From Lepidostoma basale (Eukaryota; Arthropoda; Insecta; Trichoptera; Lepidostomatidae), in assembly GCA_022606425.2 (NCBI GenBank), contig JAHDVF020000726.1:585338-649337 (forward strand): a DNA stretch of 64,000 nucleotides, written 5' to 3'. Below are positions 21,836 to 31,767 of this stretch, piece after piece. Each line of letters begins with the position of its first letter. The stretch's first letter is position 1. A model generated the notes under the pieces. That model saw only the letters and a list, made by a program, of their open reading frames with translations, had not been told where the DNA came from and did no database searches. The position numbers and the translations under genes are program-made.

Positions 21836-22175
21836 CCTTAGGATGGCAACATCGGTTGGCGAAACAGCTGTCGCGACAATTTCAAAAGATATAAAATCAA
21901 TTGTGATATTCTATGACAACGTTTTAATTAAACGGTTAACATTATTTCCTTCCCATATAATAAAATACTTAAAAATTTTAGGACTGTTATGTTATCAAAA
22001 TTTTTAATATTCACTTTTTTAGTGTCGCAACAGCTGTTTCGCATCATCAGCATCAGGGGTTATAAACAGTTAATGATGCCAACATCGGTTGACGAAACAG
22101 CTGTCGCGACATTCAAAAAGTGAATAGTAAAAATTGTAATAACAAAACACTGTTATAAATTTTAAGAGTTCATAT
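21836..22175. repeat. HH3 repeats, three motif copies
   Basis: GGTTGGCGAAACAGCTGTCG at 21850-21869, an inverted AACAGCTGTTTCGCATCATC near 22030, and GGTTGACGAAACAGCTGTCG near 22086. Stem II GCCAAC/GTTGGC is kept in the first. Confidence 0.65.
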
Positions 22176-22184
22176 TTTATTATA

Positions 22185-22470
22185 TTTAACTAACTAACTA
22201 ACCATCACGCCGTCTCCCCGAAGGGGTAGGCAGAAAAAATGGACTGCCACACCTTTCTTTCCTGACATATTTCTCTCGCTTCCTCAACATTCATACATCG
22301 TGTCATGCGCGCGCGTCGATTTCTCTGACTCCTCACATGGCCGACATTCAATATTTGATTTATTTGATCGTGCCACGTTTTCCTTGGTCTTCCTCTATTT
22401 CTGGTACCATTTACATCATTAACATATAATTTTTTTACCATTCTTTCTTCATTCATTCTTTCCATATTAT
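22185..22470 (-). mobile_element. LINE-A 3' end
   Basis: Terminus plus an uninterrupted 92-codon C-terminus (22205-22483): MERMNEERMVKKLYVNDVNG, RPRKTWHDQI, MTRCMNVEEAREI. Very similar to 12987-13340, so probably recent. Confidence 0.85.
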
Positions 22471-22599
22471 ATTTTATTGACAATTTTTAATTCATATTAC
22501 TACTACGATGGAGATATACACAATTGTAGTAAAATTAATTTATTAATTTACAGTATAGCTAGTGAAATTAATTGATTAATTCTATTTAAAATTACTATA

Positions 22600-22710
22600 A
22601 TATTTTATAGATGTTTTGTAATATTAAATGGGAATAACATGTTTCTCCTTGGTTAGGCACTATCAAATGAGGCGAAAAATGACATTCCCGTATAATAAAA
22701 CAAAAATAGA
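22600..22710. repeat. HH2 foldback
   Basis: GGGAATAACATGTTTCTCC and GAGGCGAAAAATGACATTCC form the inverted arms; GAAAC has decayed. Confidence 0.5.
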
Positions 22711-22714
22711 GATT

Positions 22715-23055
22715 GATGTAGAGCGAAAGAAGGTATTATGAACAAAATTATGAAAGGAAACGCTGCGTTGGTTCGGACATATGGAGTGCATGGGTGAAGA
22801 AAGAATGGTTAAAAAAATATTCGTTAACGATGTAAATGGAGTACGGAGTTGAAGTAGACACAGGAAAACATGGCACTACCAAATTAATCAAATTTTAAAC
22901 GTTGGTCATGTCAGAAGCCGGAAGAATCGACGTGCGTGTATGACTCGCTGTATGAATGTGGAGGAAGCTAAATAGGTATGTCAGGATAGAGTAGTGTGGC
23001 GCTCTATTCTCTCTGCCTACCCTGCGGGAAACGACGTGATGGTTTATTGTTATTG
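22715..23055 (+). mobile_element. LINE-A copy, TTTGTTG-tail subfamily
   Basis: GCGAAAGAAGGTATTATGAA through the MTRCMNVEEA block to GACGTGATGGTTTATTG; matches the 56505-57555 copy with more breaks. Confidence 0.8.
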
Positions 23056-23089
23056 TATAAAACAAAAACTAACTAACTAAAAAAAGTAA

Positions 23090-23358
23090 ATCATAGTTTT
23101 AAGAACATTTTGTGTTAAATTATTTTTACGTTGTTATTTTATTTTATATCATTGAATTTTATATTATTTGTTTTAGATTTATTTCGTGGGTGTTGGACGA
23201 TCGAAGTGTGCGCGGGAGATGCCTATTGGTGGCGATGAGGTTCGCAACCCATCACACCGCGTCTCCCGCGGGGCGAAAAGAGAAAATGTGATCAGTAAAA
23301 ATGTGACAGTCCATTTTTTCTGCCTACCCTTTCGGGGAGACGGCGTGATGGTTAGTCA
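23090..23358 (+). mobile_element. K retroposon, 5'-truncated
   Basis: Starts in the AT-rich K body, then GTTGGACGATCGAAGTGTGC, GGTTCGCAACCCATCACACC and the LINE-A-type terminus with GGCGTGATGGTTAGTC. Confidence 0.75.
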
Positions 23359-23359
23359 G

Positions 23360-23500
23360 CTAGTTTTTTTTAGTTTTATTTTATGGGAATGCAATGTTTT
23401 GCCTCATTTGATAGTGCCCAAGTAAGGGGACACATGTCATTCCCATATAATAAAATAAAACTTCTATAAAACAGACGTTTCTATTAGAATTAATCAATTA
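23360..23500. repeat. HH2 foldback
   Basis: Inverted TTTTATGGGAATGCAATG and CATGTCATTCCCATATAA around a short centre; outer AAAACAGACGTTTC block on the right. Confidence 0.55.
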
Positions 23501-23516
23501 ATTGTAGTAGCGATAG

Positions 23517-23736
23517 TGACGTCATAATTGTTTCCAAACACCTGGCACAATGGCACCGCAGTGCAGTTCTCCCACATGCTGTTGTCACACTCTCACTCGC
23601 GCGCATTTCGTAACACAACTTACAATCTTCAGCTCTCTCTCTCTCTCTCACACGCTCACTCTCGTTACGTCTCCCCGGCGGAGGTGAGCGCGTTTATAGG
23701 TTAATGCGATAATTATTTAGCACAACGGTGACGTCA
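23517..23736. promoter_or_regulatory. Candidate promoter/enhancer with paired CRE sites
   Basis: Two perfect palindromic TGACGTCA sites (23517-23524, 23729-23736), the consensus bound by CREB/ATF-type bZIP proteins, frame a CpG-rich non-repetitive block with a (CT)n tract at about 23633-23652 (GAGA-factor-like), CACCTG/CAGTG boxes and a TTTATAG near 23690. It lies inside the predicted host intron. Function is inference; no transcript start can be seen. Confidence 0.45.
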
Positions 23737-23789
23737 CACCGCCGAAAAATACTATGACCCTGCACACGAAAAAAAGTAAGACATTAACT

Positions 23790-24295
23790 ATTATACTATT
23801 CTGCGATACCTCTATTTACCCGTGGCTCTTTCCAACTGATTTCTTGCTAGGGATGCTAGGCTACCAGTCACTCGAGAGGAGACGAGACATTCACTTGGGT
23901 GTCCATTTCTTTCGACTGATAGACGGTTGTATACACAACTCAGAAATCCCGAGTGATGTAGGTCTGTTCGTCCCTGATAATTATCTTCGACAAAGGGGCC
24001 ATAGATTGTTTTATCTCCCACGATGCAGAACCAACCTGCCGGTAGGTAGAGCAATATCTTTGCTTAATCGTATCACCTCGGAGTTTGACATATTTTGTGA
24101 TAGTTTGGCTCATCTGAGGGAAGTACTATCTTTATTATAATTGTATGGTATATTTATTTTATTAATTTGTCATGCATCTTATGCTTCTCGCTCTTTTTAT
24201 TAATACTTAATCTCTAACTTGTATCTTTAGTGTATTGGAAAAAAAACTGTAATGCTTTAGATATGTTTAAATTAAATAAATAAATAAATAAATGA
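23790..24295 (+). mobile_element. CR1/Jockey-like LINE fragment, family F
   Basis: Open frame 23754-24140: YPWLFPTDFLLGMLGYQSLE, HLGVHFFRLIDGCIHN, VGLFVPDNYLRQRGHRLFYL and VGRAISLLNRI. 3' end is an (AAAT)n run at 24278-24295. Confidence 0.8.
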
Positions 24296-24297
24296 AA

Positions 24298-24400
24298 TAC
24301 TATAATACAATAAGCTTTCTGAAATTTCAAAAAAATGATTGGAGCAACCTTTCGGTGTAGATGAGACCATAATCTAGACATAATATATTATTTTTATATT
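24298..24400 (+). mobile_element. M-type LINE 3' end
   Basis: AAAAATGATTGGAGCAACC through GGTGTAGATGAGACCATAAT matches the 3' untranslated part of the M copies at 43490 and 61090. Confidence 0.55.
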
Positions 24401-24439
24401 TTTATTTTTATTTCCAGTAATATTATTATTTTTAACTCT

Positions 24440-24562
24440 TAAATATTTTAAATAATAATTAAATAAAACGATGTTTTTTAACTACTTCCACTTTTGTCTT
24501 TATTTAGACAGCGACCGGTTTCGCCAGGCTCGCTGGCATCGACAGACTGTCGGTCTGTCGTC
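24440..24562. repeat. HH1 left arm
   Basis: AACGATGTTTTTTAACTACT through CGGTTTCGCCAGGCTCGCTG; the right arm is replaced by LINE-A sequence at 24565. Confidence 0.65.
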
Positions 24563-24564
24563 TG

Positions 24565-24674
24565 ACCAGTCATATTGAACGCATGGATGGAGAAAGAATG
24601 GTTAAGAAAGTATACGTTAATGATGTAAATGGAGTACTGAGTCGAGGCAGACCGAGGAAAGCATGGCATGACCG
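24565..24674 (+). mobile_element. LINE-A fragment
   Basis: Encodes ERMDGERMVKKVYVNDVNGV and SRGRPRKAWHD, then stops abruptly at SINE-Q. Confidence 0.7.
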
Positions 24675-24745
24675 TGTCCAGGCTTGATCCTACGTCCCCG
24701 GGAAGAGGATCCAAGCATTGTGTCCTTTCATCATCATCACCCGGT
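24675..24745 (-). mobile_element. SINE-Q head fragment
   Basis: Complement has CTTGGATCCTCTTCCCGGGG and a B-box-like ATCAAGCCTGG, parallel to 4940-5015. Confidence 0.45.
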
Positions 24746-24764
24746 TAGTGAAATAATGTATACC

Positions 24765-25060
24765 GTATTTTACAGACTATAAGACGCACTTTTTTCTTTA
24801 AAAAAATGCCTCCAAAATTTAGATGCGTCTTAATACTCGAAATTAATATAAATATGTCCAGTGTTTGATTTAAAATTCCGGCCAGTCTTAAAAATGGCTA
24901 TATATTCCATGCCGCGAGAAACTTATCTCTATCTGGCGACATTGGATTCTACTGGCAGCGGTAGTGCACCGATGCGACGAACATGAATTGCGGAAATATG
25001 AAGAGGACAACGATGAAGAGGAAGAAATAGAAAGTTCAGATGACGATTTTTAGGGATTTT
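24765..25060 (+). mobile_element. Remnant of a pogo/Tigger-like DNA transposon
   Basis: ACAGACTATAAGACGCAC (24771-24788) resembles the terminal repeat of elements widespread in animals, and a later frame ends RKYEEDNDEEEEIESSDDDF before a stop, an acidic tail typical of pogo/CENP-B-type transposases. The middle is lost, so class assignment is tentative. Confidence 0.35.
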
Positions 25061-25084
25061 AAAGATCAGTTCGGTTTTATGAAC

Positions 25085-25605
25085 TAAGATTGATTCAAAT
25101 TGTCATTGGAACAAATGAAAAATTTATTTTTACACCTGTCAAAATTCTTTATAAAAACGATAAAACTAATATAATTTTAACAGCAAAACAATACAAACGT
25201 ATTACGTGTCACAATTAACTATTAAATAAACACAAAAGTCCGGATCGTCCATGTCAACATGTGCAACATCGAAAAAAAACATTATTTGCTAAATTAAAAA
25301 AACGGTGGATTCGTGGAACATAAATTAAATAGACAATATGTGCACAATCTAAAATGAACATTTTGTGTTAAATTATTTTTATTTTGTTATTTTATTTTAT
25401 ATCACTGTATTTTATATTATTTGTTTTAGATTTATTTTGTGGGTGTTGGACGATCGAAGTGTGCGCGGGAGATGCCTATTGGTGGCGATGAGGTTCGCAA
25501 CCCATCACACCGCGTCAGTAAAAGTGTGACAGTCCATTCTTTCTGCCTACCCTTTCGGGGAGACGGCGTGATGGTTAGTTAGTTAGTTAGTTAGTAAGAT
25601 TGATT
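25085..25605 (+). mobile_element. K retroposon, 5'-inverted copy with target-site duplication
   Basis: Bounded by an exact 11-bp duplication, TAAGATTGATT (25085-25095 and 25595-25605). The 3' part (from about 25225) is K in plus orientation ending with five TTAG units; the 5' part (25096-25224) is K 5' sequence in opposite orientation compared with the copy at 51503-52269. This is the arrangement expected from twin priming during target-primed reverse transcription. Confidence 0.8.
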
Positions 25606-25850
25606 TTTTGTGATTTTTTTCCGTGTCTGCATATTATGACTAATAATTACATGGACTCACCAGCTTATGTTCTTGAAAATATATCCTCATTTTGTTGAAG
25701 ACTTCACTTCACTTTGAATTAGAAAAAAAACCAAATAAATTCATATAAAAGTATTATCACTCACACAAGAACACTTCAACAAATGAATAACTTTGAATTT
25801 CTTCAACAATCGCCTTCAGTTTGTGTTTAAAATTTATAATTTGATACACC
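25606..25850. other. No feature recognised
   Basis: AT-rich spacer between the K copy and LINE-A; contains a TTCTTGAAAAT/CTTCAACAA run without pattern. Confidence 0.35.
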
Positions 25851-25854
25851 ATAG

Positions 25855-26460
25855 AAAGGAGTGAACAGCGAAAGAAAGTATTGTGAACAAAATTATGAAA
25901 GAATCGCTGCGTTGGTTCAAAAAAGCTAAGATGTCAGTGCACAATGGTGTTATTGTGCTAACCCTTATGTGTGGAAGTGAATCATGGAACTGGCAAAAGA
26001 AAGATGAAATGAGAATAAATGCAGTATAAATTAGATATACGAGTATAAGACGAATGTCTGTCAAATCTGTATATAATAGATGTCAATGCAAATATAAGAA
26101 GTGAATACGGTGCAAATGAAAGTGTTATGAATAAAATAATGAAATGGTCGTTAAGATGGTTTGGATACATAAAAATAATGAATGAAGATAGAATAGTGAA
26201 AACGGTTTATGTAAACAACGTGAACGGAGCTTGAAGTAGCGGAAGACCAAGGAAAACGTGAAACGATTAAATCGACCAAATATTAAATGTCGATCACGCA
26301 AGGAGTCCGAGAAATCGACGTGCGTGTATGTCACGATGTATGAAGGTAGAGGATTCGAGAGAATTATGCCGGGAAAGAACAGTGTGACGTTCTATTCTTT
26401 CTGCCTACCCCTTTGGAGAGACGGCGCTATGGTTAGTTAGTTAGTTAGTAGAAGTGATAA
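25855..26460 (+). mobile_element. LINE-A copy, strongly decayed
   Basis: A piece of the TTTGTTG subfamily (GAAAGAAAGTATTGTGAACA to CGCTGCGTTGGTTC) joins out of order onto AAAAAAGCTAAGATGTCAG of the TTAG subfamily at 25918, then continues to the tail. This looks like a composite of two copies. Confidence 0.75.
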
Positions 26461-26720
26461 GATGGTAAATGGCAGTGGATCGGTCACACTCAGAGACGGA
26501 ACCCAGCCTGCATCGCTCAGGGCGCACTTGACTGGTCCCCTATGGGGGGAAAGAGGAAGCGAAGCAGACCTAGAGCTACCTGGAGGAGAGCCCTGCAGAA
26601 CGAGGTGAAGGCAGCAGGCCGCACTTGGGATGATATTAGGCATCAGGCATGCAATAGAGTCGGGTGTAGAAGGATCATTGAGGCCCTATTCACCACGGAG
26701 GTACGACAGGACAAGAAGAA
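26461..26720 (+). mobile_element. RTE-like LINE 3' end, family J
   Basis: Reads MGGKRKRSRPRATWRRALQN, EVKAAGRTWDDIRHQA and CRRIIEALFTTEVRQDKKKK in one frame (26542-26730). A second copy lies at 58940-59425. Confidence 0.75.
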
Positions 26721-26729
26721 AAAAATAAG

Positions 26730-26885
26730 TGATAAGAACGGTGTAGAAGTAATTAGGAATAATCAATTTGCGTGTATGACACGCTGTATGAATGTGGGGG
26801 AAGCTAGAGAGGTGTGTCAGGGTCGAATTGTGTGGCGATCCATTCTCTCTGCCCACCCCTCCAGATGGTTTGTTGTTGATTGAAA
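26730..26885 (+). mobile_element. LINE-A terminus, TTTGTTG-tail subfamily
   Basis: ACMTRCMNVGEAREVCQGRI and VWRSILSAHPS coding, then TGGTTTGTTGTTGATTG. Confidence 0.7.
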
Positions 26886-26889
26886 TTTG

Positions 26890-27220
26890 GGTCTCATTTT
26901 GATGTTTTTGGTTTTGGCTGCTTTCCACCGAGCCACGTCTTAATCTACAATTAATTGTAGTTTATAGGTATTGGGAGCGCAAGTAGTATAGAAAGTGGTC
27001 AGTAAGAGTGAGAATTATATGCAAAAACTTGATTTATTAGCTGATATGCTAGAAAAGTTGGCATGGCATAGTTTTTTTCGAGTTTTTCTGGTTCTATTTT
27101 AAAACCATGATTATTGAAAAAGAAAAGTTTTCCTCTGCTGTTTCACTTCCAATATATCACATTATTGAAAGTTAAGGCGTCAACACTGTGAAATTCCTTT
27201 GTAATTTTGAATAGTATAAA
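26890..27220. other. No gene or repeat recognised
   Basis: Unique AT-rich sequence with no splice-bounded frame. Confidence 0.35.
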
Positions 27221-27224
27221 ACTA

Positions 27225-27400
27225 ACTAACTAACCATCACGCCGTCTCCCCGAAGGGGTAGGCAGAAAGAATGGAATGCCACACTTTTCTTTCCTGACAT
27301 ATTTCTCTCGATTCTTCAACATTCATACATCGTGTCATACACGCGCGTCGATTTCTCTGACTCCTCACGTGGCCGACATTCAATATTTGATTGGATTAGA
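27225..27400 (-). mobile_element. LINE-A terminus
   Basis: Tail complement at 27223-27238, terminus and the NVGHV/MTRCMNVEE blocks; truncated after 160 bp. Confidence 0.8.
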
Positions 27401-27499
27401 TTTTATATACATATAAATAATAACAAATTAATAAACAATATGATCCAAGTGATTACGTAATCAATGAAAACATGGCGCAACTAAAATAATATCTATTTT

Positions 27500-27800
27500 T
27501 ATTTTCAGTCAGGCCTTGTGAAAAGATTACCTCATAAAAGTGTATGGGGATAGAATAGTGTGGCGTTTCATCCTATACCTCTTCCGGAGAAATGGCGAAA
27601 GATTGATTTATTGTTAAAAATCGTTTTAAAACAAGATAATCAATTGATTTTACAGAAATCTCTTGATGAAAGTTGATTTCTTTTAAAACTATGGAATAAA
27701 ATAATGATTTTTTAAATATCTACTTCCACTGGTTGTATTTATTTTGACAACAACGGGTATCTACTAGCTAGTTAGCATCGACATTATTTAAAAAAAAAAA
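27500..27800. repeat. Decayed LINE-A terminus and HH1 remnant
   Basis: 27555-27605 resembles the LINE-A terminus (GTGTGGCGTTTCATCCTA). 27700-27790 keeps the HH1 order (CTACTTCCAC, TTTATTTTGACAACAACGGG, GTTAGCATCGAC) but no GAAAC. Confidence 0.4.
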
Positions 27801-27819
27801 CATAGTTGTATTTAATAGG

Positions 27820-28080
27820 TATTGAAACAATATTTTGGCCACATAGCTCGGAGAGATCAGGACAACCTTGAAAAGCTCATCATCATGGGCAAAGAGGAGG
27901 GAAGGCGACCACAAGGACGACCACCGAGCCGCTGTTCCGATCAAATCAGAGTTGAGACTGGTCTATCATTAACTGCAGCCTGGAGACTGACGTGTGACAG
28001 GAGCGCATGGTGTGCCATGGTCAATAGTTTACAGGATGGACACGACCCTTAATCATGAGGAATACGACTGAGAAGATGAA
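27820..28080 (+). mobile_element. RTE-like LINE C-terminus, family C (best copy)
   Basis: A 76-codon open frame to the natural stop: FGHIARRDQDNLEKLIIMGK, then GRPPSRCSDQIRVETGLSLT, AAWRLTCDRSAW and NSLQDGHDP. 3' end in ATGAGGAATACGACTGAGAA. 5'-truncated. Confidence 0.75.
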
Positions 28081-28084
28081 GATC

Positions 28085-28228
28085 AAAACGACTTATTGAA
28101 TAATTAATACAAATGAATACTGAATACCTGTCTCGGGTATTATCAAATATTTGTCATTCCCAGAAAATATAATAAAACTTCTAGAAAATAGACGTTTACG
28201 TTCATATTAATTACTAATATGGAGAGGA
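28085..28228. repeat. HH2 repeat, single arm
   Basis: ATTATCAAATATTTGTCATTCCC and AATATAATAAAACTTCTAG follow the HH2 pattern; core decayed. Confidence 0.45.
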
Positions 28229-28745
28229 AAAGCTAAAATGGCAGTGCACAATGGTGTTCTTATAACGACCCTTATGTATGGAAGCGAAGCATGGAACTGG
28301 TAAAAAATAATGAAAGTAGAATAAATGCAGTAGAAATGAGATCTCTTAGACGCATGTGAGGAATACTCTGTGTATGATAGAGTGTCGAATGAACATATAA
28401 GAAGTGAGTGCGGTGCGAATGATGATGTTAGGAATAAAATAATGATATGATCATTTGGACGGTTTGGACACATGGAAATAATGAATGAAAAAATAATGGT
28501 AAAAAATTATATGTTAACGATGTAAATGGAACTAGAAATAGAGGAAGACCGAGGAAAATGTGGCACGGTCAAATTAATCAAATATTGAATGTCGGCTACG
28601 TGAGGAGTCAGAGAAATCGTCGCGAGGGCATGACACGATGTATGAATGTTGAGGAATTCAGAGAAATATGTCAGGAAAGAAAAGTGTGGCAGTCCATTCC
28701 TTCTGCCTTTCTCTTCGGGGAGACGGCGTGATGGTTAGTTAGAGT
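28229..28745 (+). mobile_element. LINE-A copy
   Basis: AVHNGVL block to the tail (GGCGTGATGGTTAGTTAG), about 515 bp with several stops and frameshifts. Confidence 0.85.
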
Positions 28746-28789
28746 TTTATATCATTATTTCTCTTTTTCTTTTTTTAAACACTTTGTTT

Positions 28790-29035
28790 ATACGACACTT
28801 ACATTAAATTTTTTTAATTACATAGACATGTTTCGGACAACCAGTCCTTCTCCAGTGACACATATTATAAATATACATATTTAAAATAATATTAAATTAT
28901 TTATATTATTTTAAATATGTATATTTATAATATGTATCACTGAAGAAGGAATGGTTGTCCGAAACATGTCTATGTAATTTTAATTTTTAATGTAAGTATT
29001 GTACAAACAAAGTGTATTAAAAAAGAAAAAGAGAA
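28790..29035. repeat. HH4 inverted pair with an intact hammerhead-like core
   Basis: Plus core: CTGAAGA (28940-28946), stem II GGA/TCC, GAAACATGTC (28961-28970). Minus core: CTGGAGA (complement of 28849-28855), stem II GGAC/GTCC, GAAACATGTC. The arms extend to ACACTTTGTTTATAC/GTACAAACAAAGTGT, about 240 bp in all, around a TATAAATATAC-rich centre. Confidence 0.6.
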
Positions 29036-29094
29036 ATAAAGCAATTACAACACAAAGTATGGCGAATATATAAGAAATTTTATATCATTGTAAG

Positions 29095-29640
29095 AAACTA
29101 ACTAACTAACTAACTAACCATCACGCCGTCTCCCCGAAGGGGTAGGCAGAAATAATGGACTGCCACAATTTTCTTTCCTGAAATATTTCTCTCGCTTCCT
29201 CAACATTCATACATCGTGTCATGCACGCGCGTCGATTTCTCTTTCACTCCTCACATGGCCGACATTCAATATTTGATTTATTTGATCGTGCCACGTTTTT
29301 TTTTTTTTTTTCATAAAACATTTGATTTATTATTTTGATAAAGATATTATATATATTTTCCTCGATCTTCCTCTATTTCTGGTTCCATTTACATCATTAA
29401 CATATAATTTTTTTTACCATTCTTTCTTCATTCATTCTTTCCATATGTCCAAACCATCTTAATGATCCTTTCATTATTTTGTTCATGACACCATCATTCG
29501 CACCGCATTCACTTCTTATATTTTCATTCGACGCTCTATCATACACAGAGTATCCACACATTCGTCTAAGAGATCTCATTTCTACTGCATTTATTCTACT
29601 TTCATCCTTATTTTGCCAGTTCCATGCTTCGCTTAATGTA
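29095..29640 (-). mobile_element. LINE-A copy with a nested insert
   Basis: Terminus at 29095-29150; 29397-29579 is open as MRSLRRMCGYSVYDRASNEN through MVKK. A 65-bp T-rich block (29297-29362) splits the RPRKTWH codons. Confidence 0.85.
29297..29362 (-). mobile_element. Poly(A)-tailed insert inside LINE-A
   Basis: About 15 T residues lead into CATAAAACATTTGATTTATT; read on the minus strand this is a short 3' end with a poly(A) tail. The interrupted word ACGTTTT/TTTTCCTCG suggests a small TTTT-containing duplication at the site. Confidence 0.5.
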
Positions 29641-29644
29641 TTTA

Positions 29645-30015
29645 TTTAATACAATTTATTTTATCAATGTTAAACAATATTCACTGCACTGTTTAATGAT
29701 CACAACTTCACCTTATTCCATTTCGGCACTAAAACATTAAACCGCGACAATTATTTCAACAGTACGTATGTTTGATTCGTGCATTATGTCAACGTATCGT
29801 CGGCACGACAACCCGCCGTTGTAACGTCGGCAAAACTGAGGCAGTTAATCACCCGGCACGGGTTCGAACCTCGAACCTGTCACCAGCAGTCAATGCAGCC
29901 ATGGTGGGGACGAACAGATCGCCCACAGATGGTGTCTGAGGTCGTGGTGCAGTGGTGGTGAACTGTCATTATCCAAAATATTTGCCAAGATAGCCTACAT
30001 ACTGACTAGAAATGT
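29645..30015. other. No gene seen; tRNA-like B box
   Basis: GCACGGGTTCGAACCTCG (29858-29875) looks like a B box of an otherwise unrecognised SINE fragment. No A box is clear. Confidence 0.3.
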
Positions 30016-30019
30016 AACA

Positions 30020-30340
30020 TATAGTTATGAAATACAATTCGGTTTCACGAGAGGTCGTGATAAATACCGGCTCCGGAGACCCCGACTTGAAAGTACAGAG
30101 AAAGGTGTTTTTTTATAGACGACTTAAGATATATAACGAATTGCCAAATGCGGTTAGAGATACCGATTTCTCGCGAACTTTCGTCGAAAATGCTTTCAAT
30201 TCGTTTGAAGTAACGATATTTAATGTTTTTGTTTTCCTCATTTGCGATTTTTATATTATTAATTGTTTACAAAATATTGTTTTATAAGTTGTAAAATATT
30301 CTTGTTTTTTTTTATAACTTTTTTAAATAAATATAAAAAA
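30020..30340 (+). mobile_element. CR1/Jockey-like LINE 3' end
   Basis: NTGSGDPDLKVQRKVFFYRR, LKIYNELPNAVRDTDF and FNSFEVTIF: the exposed YN.LP..(I/V)RD C-terminal motif of CR1/L2/Jockey ORF2. Ends in an AATAAATATAAAAAAATAA tail. Different from F and M. Confidence 0.65.
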
Positions 30341-30464
30341 ATAATAATATCATATTTTAAGAAGATGAATATTATAACTAACCAATTATACTGAAATCTC
30401 TTTGAAGGAAGTTATAATAATAATTTGACATAGTCCTTTGTTTTGGCCGAAACACTACGATACC

Positions 30465-30812
30465 TACTTCAACATTTCAACTGTTAAAATTTAAACGCTG
30501 TTATGTTATAACTCTATATTTAATTTTCACGGAAGCTGTTTCGCCAACCGGTGTTGGCATCATCAAGTGTTACAATCAATTTTTCGTTTATGTGGAGAGT
30601 TTCCACAACAGCTGTCGCAAAAAACAAATTAAATAATTGTGGTTTAAATTTTGACATGAAATAGTAATTTTACGTTTTATTTAATTGTGTGTTAATTATT
30701 ATGCATAAAAAGATCAGTCTGTCGACGACAGCCAGCCTGGTGAAACCGGCTGCTGTTAGATTTTAAGACAAATGTGAAAGCAGTTATTAAAAAATATTGT
30801 TTTATTTCAATT
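30465..30812. repeat. HH3 then HH1 half-repeats
   Basis: Complement of 30530-30580 has TTGATGA, stem GCCAAC/GGTTGGC, GAAACAGC (HH3, one core change). 30716-30755 has CTGTCGACGACAGCCAGCC and GGTGAAACCGGC (HH1). Confidence 0.55.
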
Positions 30813-30849
30813 TTTTTTTTTTTAATGTTTATGAAGCGATTTGTTACAG

Positions 30850-31030
30850 GCGCCTATGGTTGGCGATCCGCTAGCTCCAGCCGAAGGCCGCCGCCGGACA
30901 CCACAATGGATATTGTAATTCTTGCCCCAAAAAGAAAATTGACCTCCATCTTTGAAGCCGGCGCTTTCTTACCATTTACAGCGAAAGAAAATTTAAAGAG
31001 TCGGTGCCACGCCACTCTTGCATATTAAAA
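30850..31030. other. GC-rich coding-like island, unassigned
   Basis: Plus strand: GATTTGTTACAG acceptor followed by 22 codons (APMVGDPLAPAEGRRRTPQW) and a stop. Minus strand: a longer open frame with KMEVNFLFGARITIS and VVSGGGLRLELADRQP. The CGCCGCCGG core could be a last exon, or a repeat from lepidopteran genomes represented once here. Confidence 0.3.
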
Positions 31031-31079
31031 TGAAAAAAAAAAACAATTAAATTAACCAAAAAATTCTGTAACACTGTTT

Positions 31080-31250
31080 TAATTGAACTAATACAAATGA
31101 AAACATCTGGTTTCTAGATATTCTAATTATATTTTAATACGAAAATTTGACAATGCCTTGCGAAAAACGCCAATCTAAAAAAATTAATAAAACTATTAGA
31201 AAACCGATGTTTTCATTCGTATTAATTATGAAATATTGAGTTTTAAAATA
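31080..31250. repeat. HH2 foldback, decayed
   Basis: GAAAACATCTGGTTTCTAG and CTATTAGAAAACCGATGTTTTC are inverted outer blocks; TTTGACAATGCCTTGCG marks the lost core. Confidence 0.5.
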
Positions 31251-31329
31251 TTCAAGTAAAAATAAATACCTTAATCTATTGAATTATCAAAAATCACGAT
31301 AGAGAAATCGACAATCGAGGTTCGAATTG

Positions 31330-31765
31330 TCAGTAGGGTCGCGGCGAGTCAGATCTTACTGGAGGGTGTGATTCTATAAAATGCTGCGAAACGCCCAGTT
31401 GCATTCCACCGGCAACACTACTGACTAGTCCAACTCGTTAGCGTCCCTGTCGCGAGCCCCGGGCAATGGGGTCACACTCATAACCGTGTGATCACAGCAG
31501 ATAACGAGGGGGTTGAAGGGCGAGTTTCTGGCGCCTCCAAACCAGATCCAACCAGCTGAGGGAAGGTAACCCCGACAGAAAAATCCACCAGAGAAGGCAA
31601 CGGGAAACCACTTTGGTCACATTTTCCCAGGAATCACTATGGCGAGAGTGGACAGGAATAATAAGAGTTCAGAACCTGTTCTAAATGGCGCAGGATAGAG
31701 ATGGCTTTGCTGTAGTGATCGCCAACTTTGGGGGGGACCTGACACGGCACCGAAAGATGATGAAG
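31330..31765 (+). mobile_element. RTE-like LINE 3' end, family I
   Basis: Includes AACCAGATCCAACCAGCTGA, the PTEKSTREGNGKPLWSH-coding run and a C-terminus similar to AQDRDGFAVVIANFGG, with stops. The 3' end joins LINE-A directly. Confidence 0.65.
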
Positions 31766-31767
31766 AG

